From Otis tarda (taxonomy: Eukaryota > Chordata > Aves > Otidiformes > Otididae): DNA of 64,000 nt. Positions 35,461-49,600 of this stretch are shown here, one piece after another. The notes under the pieces were generated by a model. The model was not told the DNA's origin. It was given only the letters and a program-made list of their open reading frames with translations, and searched no databases. Made by a program: the position numbers and the translations under genes. The stretch spans positions 214,110,553 through 214,174,552 of the forward strand of contig CM048552.1 of the NCBI GenBank assembly GCA_026413225.1, in the 5' to 3' direction. The stretch's first letter is position 1. Each line of letters starts with the position of its first letter.

Positions 35461-38400
35461 CTGCTCATCCTTGCAGCCATTTTTATGTCTTTCCCCCTCC
35501 TCACTCACAACCAGCAGGTGACTGATGTCTGTCAGGCAAAGATATCCGGAGTAAAACATGTCCAGGTTACAATGAGCCTTGGGGTCTGGGATGCTGGTGC
35601 AAAGCTCTCTATCTGCCATGTCTCAAAGCACGAATGCCCATTTAGGTCATTGTTTATGATCCTCAGCCTCATGCTGCAGAGACTATGGTCTTGAGGCAAG
35701 ACCCCAAGGGGTCCATTAATACGTAGCTATGTAGTTTGGTGGGAATTGCTTCCAGCCCAGAGCAGCTTATCCAAACATCTGGAGCAGCTAAGCAGCAAGT
35801 CCCACAGGAGCCCAGAGGCCAGAATGCAACAGCACCAATATTTCTCTTCCCTTCCCTGTAAAACACCAAGCTTTCTAGGAATAGGCCTCAGAATAAGGAG
35901 AGGCTGAAAGTTTGTTTTTCTTAAGTAGCCCTGTTACACTGCAGTAGTGAAGAAGAAAAAAGAAATTAAAAAAAAAAAAATCTGATTTTTACCAGGGCGA
36001 GGCAGTCAGCATCACAAACTAAAGATGAGTTGTCCCAACATTCAGTCAGTGCTGATAAGACTGACCGCAGGGAACACGTGTTCATTCAACAAGATGACCT
36101 TTCCTTTCCTAGCTTAGAAAGGCATAGATGTCACCACAAAGACAACAAGGGCACTTCTCAAGGCAGACCTTTCAGCACCAGACAAGAAAAAAAAAAAAAA
36201 AGGAAATAAAAGAAATAATAATAAAAGGTTTCCCACACATCTTTTGATGAGCCATCCTTACACAAGCATCAAGGAAACAAGGGAAACACATGCTAGTCCT
36301 CAAGGCTACACTTGCTCTGAAGACAGAAGCACCTACCCAGGTGGGTCAGGCACCTCTCACATCTGGAATACAGCCCAAAAAGCAACCGCATCCCAGAAAA
36401 GCAGAGAATGACTTTCTGGAGCACAGAACTCCCACAGGAAAGCATTTTCTTTTTTTCTCACATTCACATCAACCCCCTAGGGTTTATTTATTAAGAGGTT
36501 CCCAGGAAAATTAGCCTATGTAACTTGAAAGGGCAAGCCAGCTGCACATAAACACAGCATTTCCAGGATTAAATGCCTTTCAAGTCAGCCTACTTCACTT
36601 CCAGTATGCCACTTTGGGTTTTCATCTTCAGTTAATTCAGATTAAGAGCCTGCCTCAGTAGGAACATTGAGGGGAAGCTACTGTAAAAAAACAGACAGAT
36701 CTTACACAAACTGTCTGCAAAAAAAACAGACAGATCTTACACTAGCCAAGAGCTAAAAATATCTTTATTTTCAGTTTATTTTCCTAAGAAAACGCAGTGT
36801 GATTGCATAACTGTGTCTGTTCCTGTTCTCCTCTGCCCTCCCCAAACAACAATGCCCTGAAGCATCAACCTCTTCCAGCCCACAAAGCGGTTACACACTG
36901 GCAAGCTCTCCAAGAGGGGTTGCTGCCAGGTGGGAAAGGCTCAAATGAACCTTCCCCCCAAGAGAAGAGCAGTTCTAGTCCAGCCTGCTGTCAAAGACTA
37001 GTCAGCACATACAGCTGGAGACATGAAAGGATGGAAATGAGAAGATTTGAAATAAGTCCCAAAGAAACTAGAGTTAATTTGCTCCAGGGTACGCTATTTT
37101 CAGTTAAAATGTAAAAAAAACATTGAGAGCATCTCCCATTAAATAACTTGTTGTTATTGGCCACGCCAGTTTCTGACACCCTCTTGAACATGTTGAAAGT
37201 GTCCTGAAAAAAATACCGGCATATTCATCAAATTAAGAGAAAGCACCAAGTAACCAAAACAGCATCTCTGCAAGTCTGAATTCAGCATATTTCAGGATTA
37301 GGCTTTATAACCACTAGAAGCAAACAAAAAAAAAAAACCTCAGACAAAAAAAAATCCATCAGCAATACCTTTCTTTTGTTGGAATTGTTCTTACACATTA
37401 CTGAAACTCAACATGAAAGTTACTGTTCCCTGGAGCACACCTGAATTCAAAGGCACCAGTATAGTATCCAAACTGGATAAACCAGGAGACTCTTAATTCA
37501 ACGAGCTGGCCAAGAAAGAAAAGGAAAACTATAGATCCAGAAGGGTTTGGTTGTTTTTTTTTCCTGGAAAAAAAAAAAGTAACTTCCAGACTAAAGAAGT
37601 ATATTTGGAAAGTATATGTGGGAGTAGAAAATATAAGGTGGGTATTTATCTCTCTGCCATTATGAGAGACTGTAGGAGAAGGCTGCAGAGAGCACTTCTC
37701 AGCTGGTCAGGCTGGAGAAGGAGGGAAGAGGATGGAATTAGGAAAAATAAGCCAGAGATAAAAACACTAAAGAGGTTGTGCCTGAGGGTGCAAGTACAGA
37801 GTAATGAGGAAAGGAGCATCTATTTATGCAGCGAGGAAGAAGAGGAGGAAGAGTCCCAACACACCACATGCTTCAGGCCCCTACTGGGAAGATGTGCAGC
37901 GGGAAAACACAAGGACTGCATTTAGTGAGAATTAATTTATTCAGATTCACACAAGGCTGTAACAAAATACCCTGCATTAACAGGGTAAACAGCTACCTAG
38001 GGGCAGGAAAAAAAATAATTCCACAATAATGATGACTTTTGGAGACCATTGTTTGTACCAAGTTCAGAAAATCCTCCTCAAGCACCCTCCAAAGCAACAC
38101 AACCTTCCCCTCAAAAGTATTCCACGGAAGAAACTCCTCAGGTCAATCATTTTCCCAGTCCTTACAGGGCTTAACACAGTCTCCCCTTTTATAATGTGGC
38201 CAGGATCCTGCTAGTCCTCAAGGGCTCACTGAAAGCACAAGACAGAATAGGTCTGCACTGACACAATAAGTTAGCAGGTTAACCTATCATCAATAAGAAA
38301 GAGATAAATGGGGGAAAAGGAAATATCAAGTGTGTTTCGTGTCTTTGTTCCAAAATCTGGCAGTTTAACAGTTTCTGCATGTCTTAAGAACTATTTTCAA

Positions 38401-39719
38401 CTGAAAACAGGGAATGTGACATGAATGCCCAGTCCACTTCATCACTGCAGGAGTTTCAGACCTCCAATTTCCCCTTCATCCATGAGATGCGAGCATCATG
38501 GTCTAGGTAAGACACAGGAGATACAAGAGCTTCCATGCTGCTTGCCAGAGCTAGAAGACTTTTCTTTCCCAGTTAGGACACAATTTATAAAGCAACACAG
38601 GTATCTTCACATCAAGACTGCAGTCTAGTTGATGTGTGACAGCAGGTCCACCCAGCTCATAGTTGATCTGACAGTTGCTTGAATTTCTCTGTCAATCTCC
38701 AAAGACCATTATCTCCAACAGGTCCTTCTTCGTTCCAAAAAGAAGGATCCTATTTTTGGATTCTGAGGACTTATCAGCAATATGTTTGATGAGGTTTTCC
38801 TCCCCATCTCTGCTATCTCTTAAGATGGTTTAAGAACAGCTATGTAAGAGTTCTTCTGGGTTACAATGGGAAGGAAGTGCTTTCTCCTCTGACCTGAATT
38901 CTGGCAGTATTAGCACATCTTTAAAATCTCCGTAAGCCCCAGCCTTACTGAAACTGCTCATCTCAGATGTAAAACAAACCGCTTAACTCCCTCAAATTAA
39001 AGTATTTTAGGTATTAGACCACAGAGCACTTTCCTAACCAGACAGTGACTGTTTCTCCTGAAAAAGCACCGAATGGAGAAACAACACCTGAAGCAGTGTC
39101 TTACCTTTTCCAACGTGGTCAAACCACAGCTCAGCTGTCATGTAAATCTAGTTTCAGAAGCCCTTAAGCCAAGAAAGCTGGGAAGAAACAAATACATGCA
39201 TCTTCACGTCAGCAAGAAGGTGATCAAGAAGTCCCAAAGGTGGGTAAGACAGAAGATGGCTAATTCATGAAAAAAAGTCATTCTAATCTCTGCACCCACT
39301 AAAGCTAATTGAGTTAAAATAGTTACCCTAGCTCTTCTAAGCCCATAGGTGTCGAGAGACATCAAGTTTTGCATATTCTTCCTGCCCTTTGCAGGTGAAC
39401 CACTTATTTTACTCATTTTATTTCAAAGCAGGCCAAAAGAAATCTAAGCAACTGCTAGAAAATCTCATTTTCTAGTCAATTCAAAGAAAAACACTTGATT
39501 TTTAAGAATTCTGTTCCGAATCGCGTATCAGTTAAATGCAGCAGACTTAGACCTCTTGGCACACTTTTCTGTGTGATACAGGGTGGGGTTGTGGTGTTTC
39601 CTGCTCATCTAGCAGTGCTTTTGGAGTCATCCTACTCATCCTGCAACATCATACCAGGCTCTGGCATCCCACAAGATCCAGCTGTGAGTGTTATTTGATC
39701 AGCTTGTTCTTCAGATGAT
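35461..39719. other. Intronic sequence, low-complexity rich
   Basis: A runs at 35968, 36187, 37326 and 37568, an AATAA-rich patch near 36200-36230, and the 35-bp duplication at 36685. No coding exon seen. Confidence 0.55.
36685..36742. repeat. 35-bp tandem duplication
   Basis: CAGACAGATCTTACAC with its leading A run occurs at 36692-36707 and again at 36727-36742. The spacer holds CTGTCTG (36711-36717), the reverse complement of CAGACAG, so either unit can also fold back on the spacer. Confidence 0.9.
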
Positions 39720-39800
39720 TTCATAGCTGACCTGAGCAGGTGGTTGGACTAGATGACCTCCTGAGCTCCCTCCCAAGCTAAACTATTTATTCTGATTTTA
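39720..39800 (+). mobile_element. Old CR1 3' terminal fragment
   Basis: 'tcatagctgacctgagcagg', 'tggttggactagatgacctc' and 'ctgagctccctcccaagc', followed by a decayed tail ('ttattctgatttta'), form a typical diverged CR1 3' end of the same older group as the 33.3-kb piece. Confidence 0.8.
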
Positions 39801-40378
39801 TGTTAATGTACAGAAATATTTTAAAAATTCTTCAAGGAATGCAAGAATCTGCCCCCAAACCCAGGCTTAGCATTCTAATAAGTTCTCAGAAATGGCTTGA
39901 CAGCAAGTTACAGAGGAACACTTTCTGTTCTGCAGACTGCTTGATCAGAGCCAGGCTTATAAACACACTGGAGCTCAGAGGAGCATCTAGCGCTCTCCAC
40001 CCACAATCTGCCCTTAGAAGATAGCCAGAATCCATTTTCTCTAAGCTGAGTTCACTTACAGGAAGAGCACTCATGCAGAAGAGAAGCTGAGCCTAAAGCA
40101 TTTCACTCCTTTCAAGCATGGATTGGGAAAACTGATGCCCTATAGCTCTGGATACGTGCTTGTGAGCCTTCATTTCATTATCTTATCAATCAAGGCAAAA
40201 CATGGTCCTGTCATGCAGAAAACACAGCTGGACTCTTGCCCACTGCACCAGTAGGACCAGTGTGACCAATCCCAGGCCGCCTCCTGCCCAGAGCTGTGCC
40301 ACTCACATGCTGGTGTCAACCACATTGTGCAAGAACACTGATGAGCAAGGCACATCCATGTGCCATCTCAAAGCATCA

Positions 40379-40567
40379 TGAGGGTGGTGGAGCACTGGCC
40401 CAGGTTGCCCAGAGAGGCGGTGGATGCCCCATCCCTGGAAACATTTAAGGCCAGCATAGACATGGCTCTGAGCAACCTGATCTGGTTGGAGATGTCCCTG
40501 CTCCTGGCAGGGGGGGGTTGGACTGGGTGGGCTTTGAAGGTCCCTTCCCACCCAAACCATTCTATAA
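40379..40567 (+). mobile_element. CR1 retrotransposon, 3' 190 bp
   Basis: Starts at 'gagggtggtggagcactgg' and ends 'cacccaaaccattctata'. It is strongly truncated at the 5' end and little diverged. The terminal 8-mer is present once only. Confidence 0.95.
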
Positions 40568-40575
40568 CACAGGAA

Positions 40576-40609
40576 GCATCAAGACACTGCATCATGCATC
40601 AAGACACTG
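40576..40609. repeat. 20-bp period direct repeat next to a CR1 end
   Basis: GCATCAAGACACTG occurs at 40576-40589 and 40596-40609, starting 9 bp after the CR1 3' end. It could reflect slippage or a small duplication at the insertion junction. Confidence 0.9.
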
Positions 40610-43600
40610 TAGAGAAGCAAGGAAGGCAGAGGTCAGGCAGCTTCCATACAGGAAAGAACTTTTGGAGAGGTGTCTCTGCCTCCTGCCACAGAAGAGCACA
40701 ACCCAGTGACCTAGGAAAAAATGACCACCGCTCGCATTGTGTTCAGAAGCGATTTGGAAAGAGGTGTTAATAGAATTTAGAGTTTTCCCTTGTTCCTCCC
40801 TTTCTAAATGGATGTTTCCATTAGAGAAACTAAGTGCTTTACCAAATTTTAAAACAGCCTGATGTTTACAGCCAACAAATAAACTCCAAAAGAGTGCAGC
40901 TAGTCAGGATGGAAAAATCTTTCCCACCATAAACCCCTCAAGCTCTCAATGCTGGCCAAACTGCTATAAACCATCTTCTTCCTCTTTAATCCTGGCTATT
41001 AGCTTTCTAAGCAACTTCACATATTCCAGCAAGTTGAGGTTTTGGATCATGCTGCTTTCCCAAAATGCCCATTTCTCTCTTTAGCAGCACAGCAATTACA
41101 AGCTATTGAGTACCGTGTGAGACTTTAAAGTCCTCATCCCTTAGCCTGGATCTTCCTCAGCAATAACATTTTCACTGGGCTAGGAAACATGTTGTCCCAA
41201 TATTACTAATACTCATAAAATCAGCTTGAATTCTAGGCATTTTCAAATTGAGTTTGCTGTTTGATCCTTTGCCAAGCCCTCAAGAACTTCACATTTTCTC
41301 ATTTTTTGTTCCATTTAGTATCGACTGAATGGAGCCTGTTAAAACCTTCCCTTTTTTTCGCAAACAGCTGATACCACCTGCTTCCAGCAACAGGGATGAG
41401 AGCGAGCATCACACAGCCGTTTCTATTCCGGTGACACTACGCAAGTGCCTTCTTCACACGCCACCTATGCTTCAGTCCTCCATCTGTTTGGCTTCACAGC
41501 ATCCTCCAGAGCGAAAACACGGAGGCAGCTCCATGTCTCGTCTAGCTCAGTCTTTCAACGGGCTGTTCATGTTTCTTTTCACAGCTTAGTAAGATTTTTG
41601 CTCCCCATGCTGGAGAAGCATCTTTGCCACCCAGTGCTTGTTCAGCCTACAGGTTTGAACCCAAAATATGCAGCTTGCTCAGCACACCTGAGCTCAAAAG
41701 CCCTCTCTCTGCAACAGGTGGCTCAGTTTTTATGGGGATGTAAGTGTGATTTCTCCAAGATCTCTCCATGAGCTCAAAGTAGACATTTTAAACATAGGCT
41801 CCTGAAAGCTCCCTGCATAGGAAAACCTAGGCTACTTACTGTAAGAGATCTGCAAATTTGACAAGTCCAGCTTTGGTGGTTGACCACCAGGCACAAGTTC
41901 TTAAGCTTCATAGGAGGTCGCAACAGTCTTGCCTGAAATACTTCAGCCACAGGTCGGGAGATAATCCCGCTGGCCGTTTGGTCACGGCTGCAAAGAGTTC
42001 CACATGGTCCACAGCCAGCACATAGCCAGATTGCACCCAACTTCAAGATAGTGAGTACAACTAAACACTACAGTGCTGTCTGCAGATCAGACCCAGGGTA
42101 AACCCAGCCTTATGTCCAGCCAACACAAAATAGGCTGCTTGAGGCCCCATTATAATGTCCCTACATGGGCAGTTCTCTGCCACGTGCTGGAAGAAGGTCA
42201 ACCAGTCCAACTATCCCACTATTGCCGCAGAGGTCAAAACACAGCTGGATGCCATAGGATGTTTCAAGCTCACAACACTGGTTTAGTCTCTCCCCACCAC
42301 AAACCATTGCCTCCACATTTACCTATGGAAAAGTTTCCAAAATATGAGGCTGCTTGGCTTTCAGATAGGAACAGACTCAGTGGTTGTGCCACTAAGTCAC
42401 ATCACTCTGTTAGATAAAGTAGCACAGAGGGGAACATACCGCATTTAAGACACTCTTTCATACAGGGAAATGGTTTTGCTTTCTTCTGTAGTAAAGTCAA
42501 AAGAGTTGAGATGACCCTAAGCTGGTAAACCCCAACTCTACGCCACCAGCTTTCACATCAGCTTCCCCAGTTCCTGGTCCTTTGTTCAGAGACTTCAGGA
42601 ACCAGACAAGATGCAAAGTAATGGGATCTCCCAGGCTTGCTTGGAAAGGATGCAAAAGCTTTGCTTGCATTATCACAACTGAACTCCCTGCAGCTTGTTT
42701 TGTCCATCCCAAGAGACCTCTTCTACAGAGCAAGTGACAGCAAGATACATCCATCCCACAGCAGCACAATGAAGCTCTTGCAGAAAATGCTGAGGGTTCT
42801 ATGCACAGATAGCAGCATCTTAATTCTTTGCTGTCAAGATAAGGAGAGAAGAATGGAGATTTGGGGATTTTTATTTATGTTTTTTATCATTTATTTTTTT
42901 AAAGGGAGTGAGCTAAGTAGCTACAAACTTATGCATCTTGCAACAGCCAATGTCAAAGCTTCCTCCCACTATCGATATTACTTTAGGATGAAAAAACACA
43001 AACAGTGGCATCCTCAGATCATCAGCTCCAACCCCCTACCAGAATCCACAGGTATCACTGGAGGAAGGAGCAGAGCACAGATAAGACAACAAGTCACTGA
43101 GTCTTTCATTACAACCAGAGCGTATTTAAGAGCAATCCCATCCTTGCCACTCTCCTTGCTCTTACAGAAACAGCTTGAACTTACCAGTACATAGGATTTT
43201 CCCTTTTCTCCTCCCACTCAGGCTATCAAGTGGAAGTGATTGAAACAAAGCCCAAGAAGGGTCTAATACTCTCGTGAGCACCTAAAACGAAGCAGGGGGG
43301 GACACAAGGAGGTTTGCAAACTTCCTCTACAGCCTATCCAAAAAAGGACACTGGTACAGTTACACTTAAAAGCCACTTCTTCCCACCAGCAATTAACATC
43401 TTGGCTCTGCCATGTTCTGTGGTAGGTTTCAGAAGAAACATGTATCTTGGTTGGTGGGTAGCCCCAACCACCTTTCCCTACACACTCTAGAAACCAGACA
43501 TGACGAGATGACCTCTTCAGACATCAGAATAAGCCTGGTTTGTTTTTTTTTTTCCGGGAGAGTTTAGCAAGGGAAACACACACATTTCAAGTCTCTTGTG

Positions 43601-46600
43601 CATCACATGGAAGGCTGCAGAGCCAACTGGATCATCTCTTTTGCCCCAAAATTAAACCTAAATGATCTCCTAGAGCTGACTGCTTCACCAAGGAGGGAAA
43701 AAAGCAAGTACAGCATCAGCTCCAGCAGATCCAGTGCTAAAACCAGACAATCCCAGCCTCAATGATGCCATGTAAACAAACATGCTTGGATTTAATTTCA
43801 AGATTTAAAAAAATGCATCATCTCTCTCCCCTACCAGCAACACCGCATTAACCTTTGTCACCGCCGTGACTCTCCTACCACATCTCCAGAACAAGGCTCA
43901 TCAGAAGCACAAGAGAACAAGAGCTTTTAAGAGGACAATGTTCTTGGCATGAAGTTTGAGATTTGTTGTTTGGTTTTTCTTTTTCTTCCATACTGCACAT
44001 TCATGCTTTGTAACAAACATCCTCTGCTACAGAGGCCACAGCACTGGACTTCCAACGGCAGGAGCAGCAGTCTGCAGCTTTTCTCCTCCTTTATGGAGCA
44101 AATATGCTCCAGAAGAGTTTCTCACTACCAAGTTCTTTATTTTCAGCTTGGCAGCCATAAGTCATATCCAAGATAGGGTCTATCTTGGTATTATGACAGT
44201 CCTGAATTTTTGCTTTAAGTTACAATGCAGTTTATTAGCTGAAAGGATTTCCAGCTGCAGTTATTGCCTAGTAGGAACTGAACTGATATCCATTCATCAT
44301 CCCCCTACTTACAAGACAAGATTGCACAAGAAAGCCAAAGCTCATCATTGATTTCCTGCTAAAGTCAGATCCTAGAGGCAGAAGAAACTCATTATGTATT
44401 TTAATCTTCTTGGGCTTTGAAATTCTCCTCACGAGATGGTTTAACTAACACAATGTTAGCAGCAAAACTGGAAAGAAGAGGTGGCCAGGACTTCACCAGC
44501 ACAACAGCTCAAACATTTTGCCTGTTGTTACCCATGCACCACAGAGAAGGGATTCCAGATTTAGGCAAAGGATGGCAGATTTATGCATAGGTTCAGCAGC
44601 CACTGAGCTATTCTTTGCAGCAATGTGTGCCATTGATTGCACGTAGAACAAGCTATTCACTGAGACGCTTGCCCAATGTGCAAATATCACTTGGGCACCA
44701 GCAGCTGAACAGAGAGACACGCAAGAGGCTGGAGAGTTCAGAATGACACTGGTTTATTTGAACCACACCTGGAGGTGAAGGGAAGGTCAGATGCAACACA
44801 ACAAAGAAAGAAAACCTCTTTATAGAGACAGGGATGTTGAGCAGAGGGTAACGAGACCTTTGCAGCACTCTTGTTTGACAGCAGCATCACCCAGGGACTA
44901 GAGTCACATCCCACGGTTGCAAAACGTGATTCTCCCCGTTTCCAGCAAACAACGGGAATACACGGCGGAGGAGGCGTATTACAGTCACAAACCAGGTTAC
45001 CTTAGAAGTCCATCGTGACAGTTGCGTGCCCTGCGTGGGAAGGATCAGCTATGTTCATGCACACACAGAATGCGTTTCATCTCTGAGGGCATCTCAAGCA
45101 GAAAGACAAATTGCCCCTTTCCGCAACACCTCCCCAGATGATCTCACAACTCTGAAAAGTGGTTCTCAGCATGTAGACACCTTGCTTTTGAAACATAACA
45201 GCACAACTTAAAACCTAATACTGGAACGGAACAATAGGACATCCGTATGGATTAATGTGAACAGCAGGCTGGATGGCACGCATCAGAGGGAACAAAAAGA
45301 AATCAAAGGTGCTTTCATTGCAATCATTCCAATTCCCATATCTACCCTCAAATTAAGTTCTTCCAATTCTTTAAAGACACTCAGACTATCTTATATTTAC
45401 TTTTAAGCAGTCTTCCTACTATCAATGCTTGAACATGCAAAAGCCCCGAGGAGAGAGATCAAACAGCAGGGCAGGATGGGGAAGAGTTCAGCTCCCAAAA
45501 GGTCATTCCTGTGCAGAGACGTCTCAAAGCCGCTGACACTTTTTGGCAGCGAAACATTAGCAAAGGAGGACAAATGGGAACAGACGTGACATCGCCTGCT
45601 ATTTGCACAAGCCTTAGACAGATTCAGGTTGCAGTTTTACTTACATAAAGCAGATAGCAGGTAAGACCCTGAAACTTTGTTGGAAAAAGAAGGCAAGCCA
45701 TTTTTAGCTAAATGTGTGTACAAGCTACAAAAAAAATACAAACAAAAGACTCAGTGAAGTATTATCCTACTTCTAAAATACAGTGAAAACCCATTAAAAA
45801 CAATGATCATGTGGCATTAATATAGTTCCCATCACTTTTACCCATACACTTGTCTTCAGACCAAACAATTCTCTTTATATTTCAAACCAACCAAAAAAAG
45901 CAAATAGGCCTTTAAAGTATATAACAACCAACCCCCAGCAAAAGTCACCTACACAGGTGAAGACAGACCAGAATCATACAGCAGGTTTTTCTTTCCATCA
46001 CAGGCTGAAACCCTCCCCTATGAAAAAAAAAAAAAAAATCACTCAGTTTCAGGATGTTACATTCCCCTTTTCACCAGAATACTGAAAAAATCTGCTAGAG
46101 GTGCTGAATCACACAGGAAACCAAATCTTGCTTTCAACTGCGGACAAGAAACAGCAATGAGAACTGGAAATCCTAAAAAGAGACTCCCCCTCGACCCCGA
46201 CTCCCAAAACCACAAGACGAATTGCCATCATGCTATGAGGGGTAGAATAGACAGACCCAGGTTTCTGCAAATATCTTAAAAAAAAAAAACCAAAACATTC
46301 CAATAGATGGTGCCCCTTTGCACCTTAAAATCTACAGAAACACCTAAGGATGCTCCCCACCATGCAGCCCATCAGCTGACCCCCATCTCCTGTCCCAGCC
46401 CCATCACACCAGACCTCATCCGGCATGCCCGTTACTTCAGAACGCTCTTTCAACAAAAAGCTTTTTCTCATGGCGCACAAAACCGTGACGAAACGATCCT
46501 TCGACTGCCCTGCAGCGCTTCAGCAACGCTCGGATGCTTCTCTGGTTTTGAGCCTGCTGCGCTCAAATCTCTCTTTTCTCCTCACCAGGACATTGCAAAG

Positions 46601-49600
46601 CAGCCACAAAACACACAGAGAAGCGCCGAAAAGAAATCTCACCATCGCGTTTGCAGCACGGATGATTTCATCCCAATTACTTGCTCTTGTCATGCAAAAA
46701 GAGCTACAGGAGAATATTTAAATCCTGATGCAGACGATCCAACAGCCAAAAATGAAGACACTGCCCCAAGCATTTATTTCAGATTTTTACATGCTGAGAT
46801 CAGCCCTTCGGAGTGTGAGGAGTCTTCCAGAAGTGCTTTCAGAGGGCAGACAGACATTAAAGCCCAATTATACATCTGAATTTAAGTCTTCACCCTCTGA
46901 TTTAGGGGAGTCTGAGGAAAACACATGTACAGGAACAGCTCATTTAAAAAGAGGACCTGAAAAAAGAAAGTGTGCAAGTTATGCAGAGAAGCCAAGCAAA
47001 GAATGCAAATTCTGACCTACTTCTCCCTCCTGGCTGGGAGAGGGCACGAGGCAGCTGCTATTGCTGCTCTGCAAGCACAAGAGATGAGCAGGAGCCCTGC
47101 CAAGATTTCTGTGGTGATGCCTCTTCCAGACACAGGCTGCTCCATGCGGGCTGCTTGCAAGGCAGCGGCAATCGTCCTTCTGCCCAGGCAACAAGGCCAC
47201 AACCACCCAGTCCAGCTGCAGATGAAGTCAGGATGAGCAGGGGTCTCCGAAGAGCCCAACTTTGGCTCATGCCAGCAGTATTTCCCACTGGACTCCTCTG
47301 CCAGCACCTGCCTTAGTTCTGCCTCAGGCAGGATGGGGAAGAGCAGCATCTTCCAGGCAGGTGGGAGGTCTGGTGCCTTCATAAAAGCTTCTCTCAAAAC
47401 CAGCCTCCAAGATTGGAAGGGGGACAGGGACATTGAGGTGAAAGACACATTGGCTTGATTACAACACCAGTTGGACACCCATGGACAGCAGCAGCAGCAT
47501 CTTTTCAGATGAAGATCCATATGAAAGCCATCCACTCTTCCAGTGCAAAAGGCCACTGGTGCAAGAAAAATACCGAGGAGAGGAACAGGGAGCCGAAACA
47601 GGAAGAGTTTCACTCAGCAACTCTTCCACTGGAGAAAGTTTCTCGCTTACGCAAGCTGAGGCTCTCAAACCAGACCCTCATGCTGGACTACCTACCCAAG
47701 AGCCACTGACCTTCTGCAAGGTCAGTCTGCAGGAAAGTCACTGGCCTTCAGTCACTTTCACCCCAGCAGGACAGAGTCCAGTCAGCCCAGTTACTGCAAC
47801 CTGAGATGAAGTGGAACCAGGTGCAAGATTCATCCTACAGTACTTTCCATCTCAGAAAGTTCAAGTTTTCTACACGCTTACAAAAACTGGGAGTGATCTT
47901 ATGGAGTCATGAGGACTCTTCCTCCCAAGAAATTCCACACATGTTTCTGTAGCGGAAAGCCATCCAGACAAAAAAAAAAAAAAATAATTCATCTGGTCTC
48001 ACACAGACATGAGTTGATTGGGTCAACCATCAGCTTAGGTTAGATGAGTCTGAGATGCCTTACAGCAAAATATTCTCACGAAAGCACCAAGCTGTGTCAG
48101 CACAAGGTGATGTAGAATAAGTGCAACCAAAAAGCAAGAGCTAGCAGTCTTGTACCAACCGGATATTTCACGCAGGGCACATGATGCAGCTGGCTTTTGC
48201 CAGTGAGCTCACACTTGGTGCTGGTGCTGCTAGAGCAATGTGTGGGTGGAGGCTACTGGATGCTCTTGTCTTATTACAGCCAGCTGAAAAGGAAATTGGG
48301 ACAAGCAGAGAAGCACTGAGAGTAGCAATTTTCCAACAGCTCCAAGTCTCAGCACATTTCCAGCCCTAACGTATAGGAACACGGTGACCACAGCGGGTAG
48401 AAGTTCAGGTGCCAACTTTCAAGAGATGGGAAGATGAGCAGTACTGATAGTCCCACATCCCAGCAGGAGAAACAAGCATCTAAGACTTTCTCTAGGGATG
48501 CATTTCCAGAAATGCACTGGTTTCTCATCAGTTCTATCATATTATACACATTAATCTCTTAATGATACAGTCTGACTTCTATTATTCAGCATCTTCCAAA
48601 CCTCCTCGTTGGCATAAATGCAGTTACAGATAGAGCCATAAAATCCTTGCTGTACTGGCCAGCAATCACAATTTCTGTCCAAAGCCTACAGCAAACTCTG
48701 ATTATAAAGGCAGCTTTGTTCAGCCAGTCTCCTTCCTTTCCCTTGGGAAACCTATAAGTCAAAAGACCAATAAATGCTGGTAATTTATTACGTGGCAAGA
48801 CAGTCAGGCAGCTAAGAGAACTGAGAGCTAAGCTGAGTTTATGTTTGAAATGGTCACAGAGCCCTGTGGTGGCAAGTCAAATTTGTTGCTCCTCTGTTTA
48901 TACGCACATAAATATTTGGGGGTGAAGGGATGTGAAGCAGAGGAGGATTATCAGCATCACAGGGCCGTTGGGCAGAAAGATGCAGTTCAGAGATTGTGTT
49001 GCAAGAAAAGAGGAAAAAAAACCCACAACTTACCAGGAATCAGATAGCTCCAATTTAAAGAGTCTGTTTATCAGTGTTGATTAAGGAAAGATCAGTTTCA
49101 TCCTGAAGGACCACAAGTGAATCACCACAAACCCTTAGAGCTCTCATCCCTCATTAACAGATGCCACTACCCTGGGCTCCGGAGACATCTCTGGTATAAT
49201 TTTGATGTTTAAGTAAACAAGAACCACATACGTGGTATTTGGGATTCTTCCAGCCTCCCAAGCATCCAAGTAACCCTCCAGCAGCCATAGAATCTGGTAT
49301 CCTGCTCATCACCACCTATGAAGACACCAAAGCACAACCTGCCAGATGATCCCTCATATTTCTCTCCAGGCTCTTCCTCAGGGATTAGAGCATTCAAGCA
49401 CCACCTGGATAATTCACTTGCCCATGCCTTTTCTGTAGGGCTGCAGTCAGAGCAGGCAGGGAAACTTGGCTGCATTTCAGTTCAGCACATCAGGCTTCTC
49501 CAGCTTCATGGGATACAGCGCACAAAAGATCTCCCTCTGCCACCCTACAGAAGAAAGAGCTGGGATGTTAAATAAAACACTTAGTCTTTCCCACCAAAAC

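Noticed and set aside
46307..46879. 190-codon plus-strand ORF
   Set aside because: No recognisable motif; composition follows local C/A-rich DNA and it lies opposite to the inferred transcription.
47017..47613. 198-codon minus-strand ORF with a hydrophobic, signal-like start
   Set aside because: Runs of Cys from CAG/CTG-rich DNA, no domain, overlaps other ORFs in several frames, and no exon signals with coding bias.
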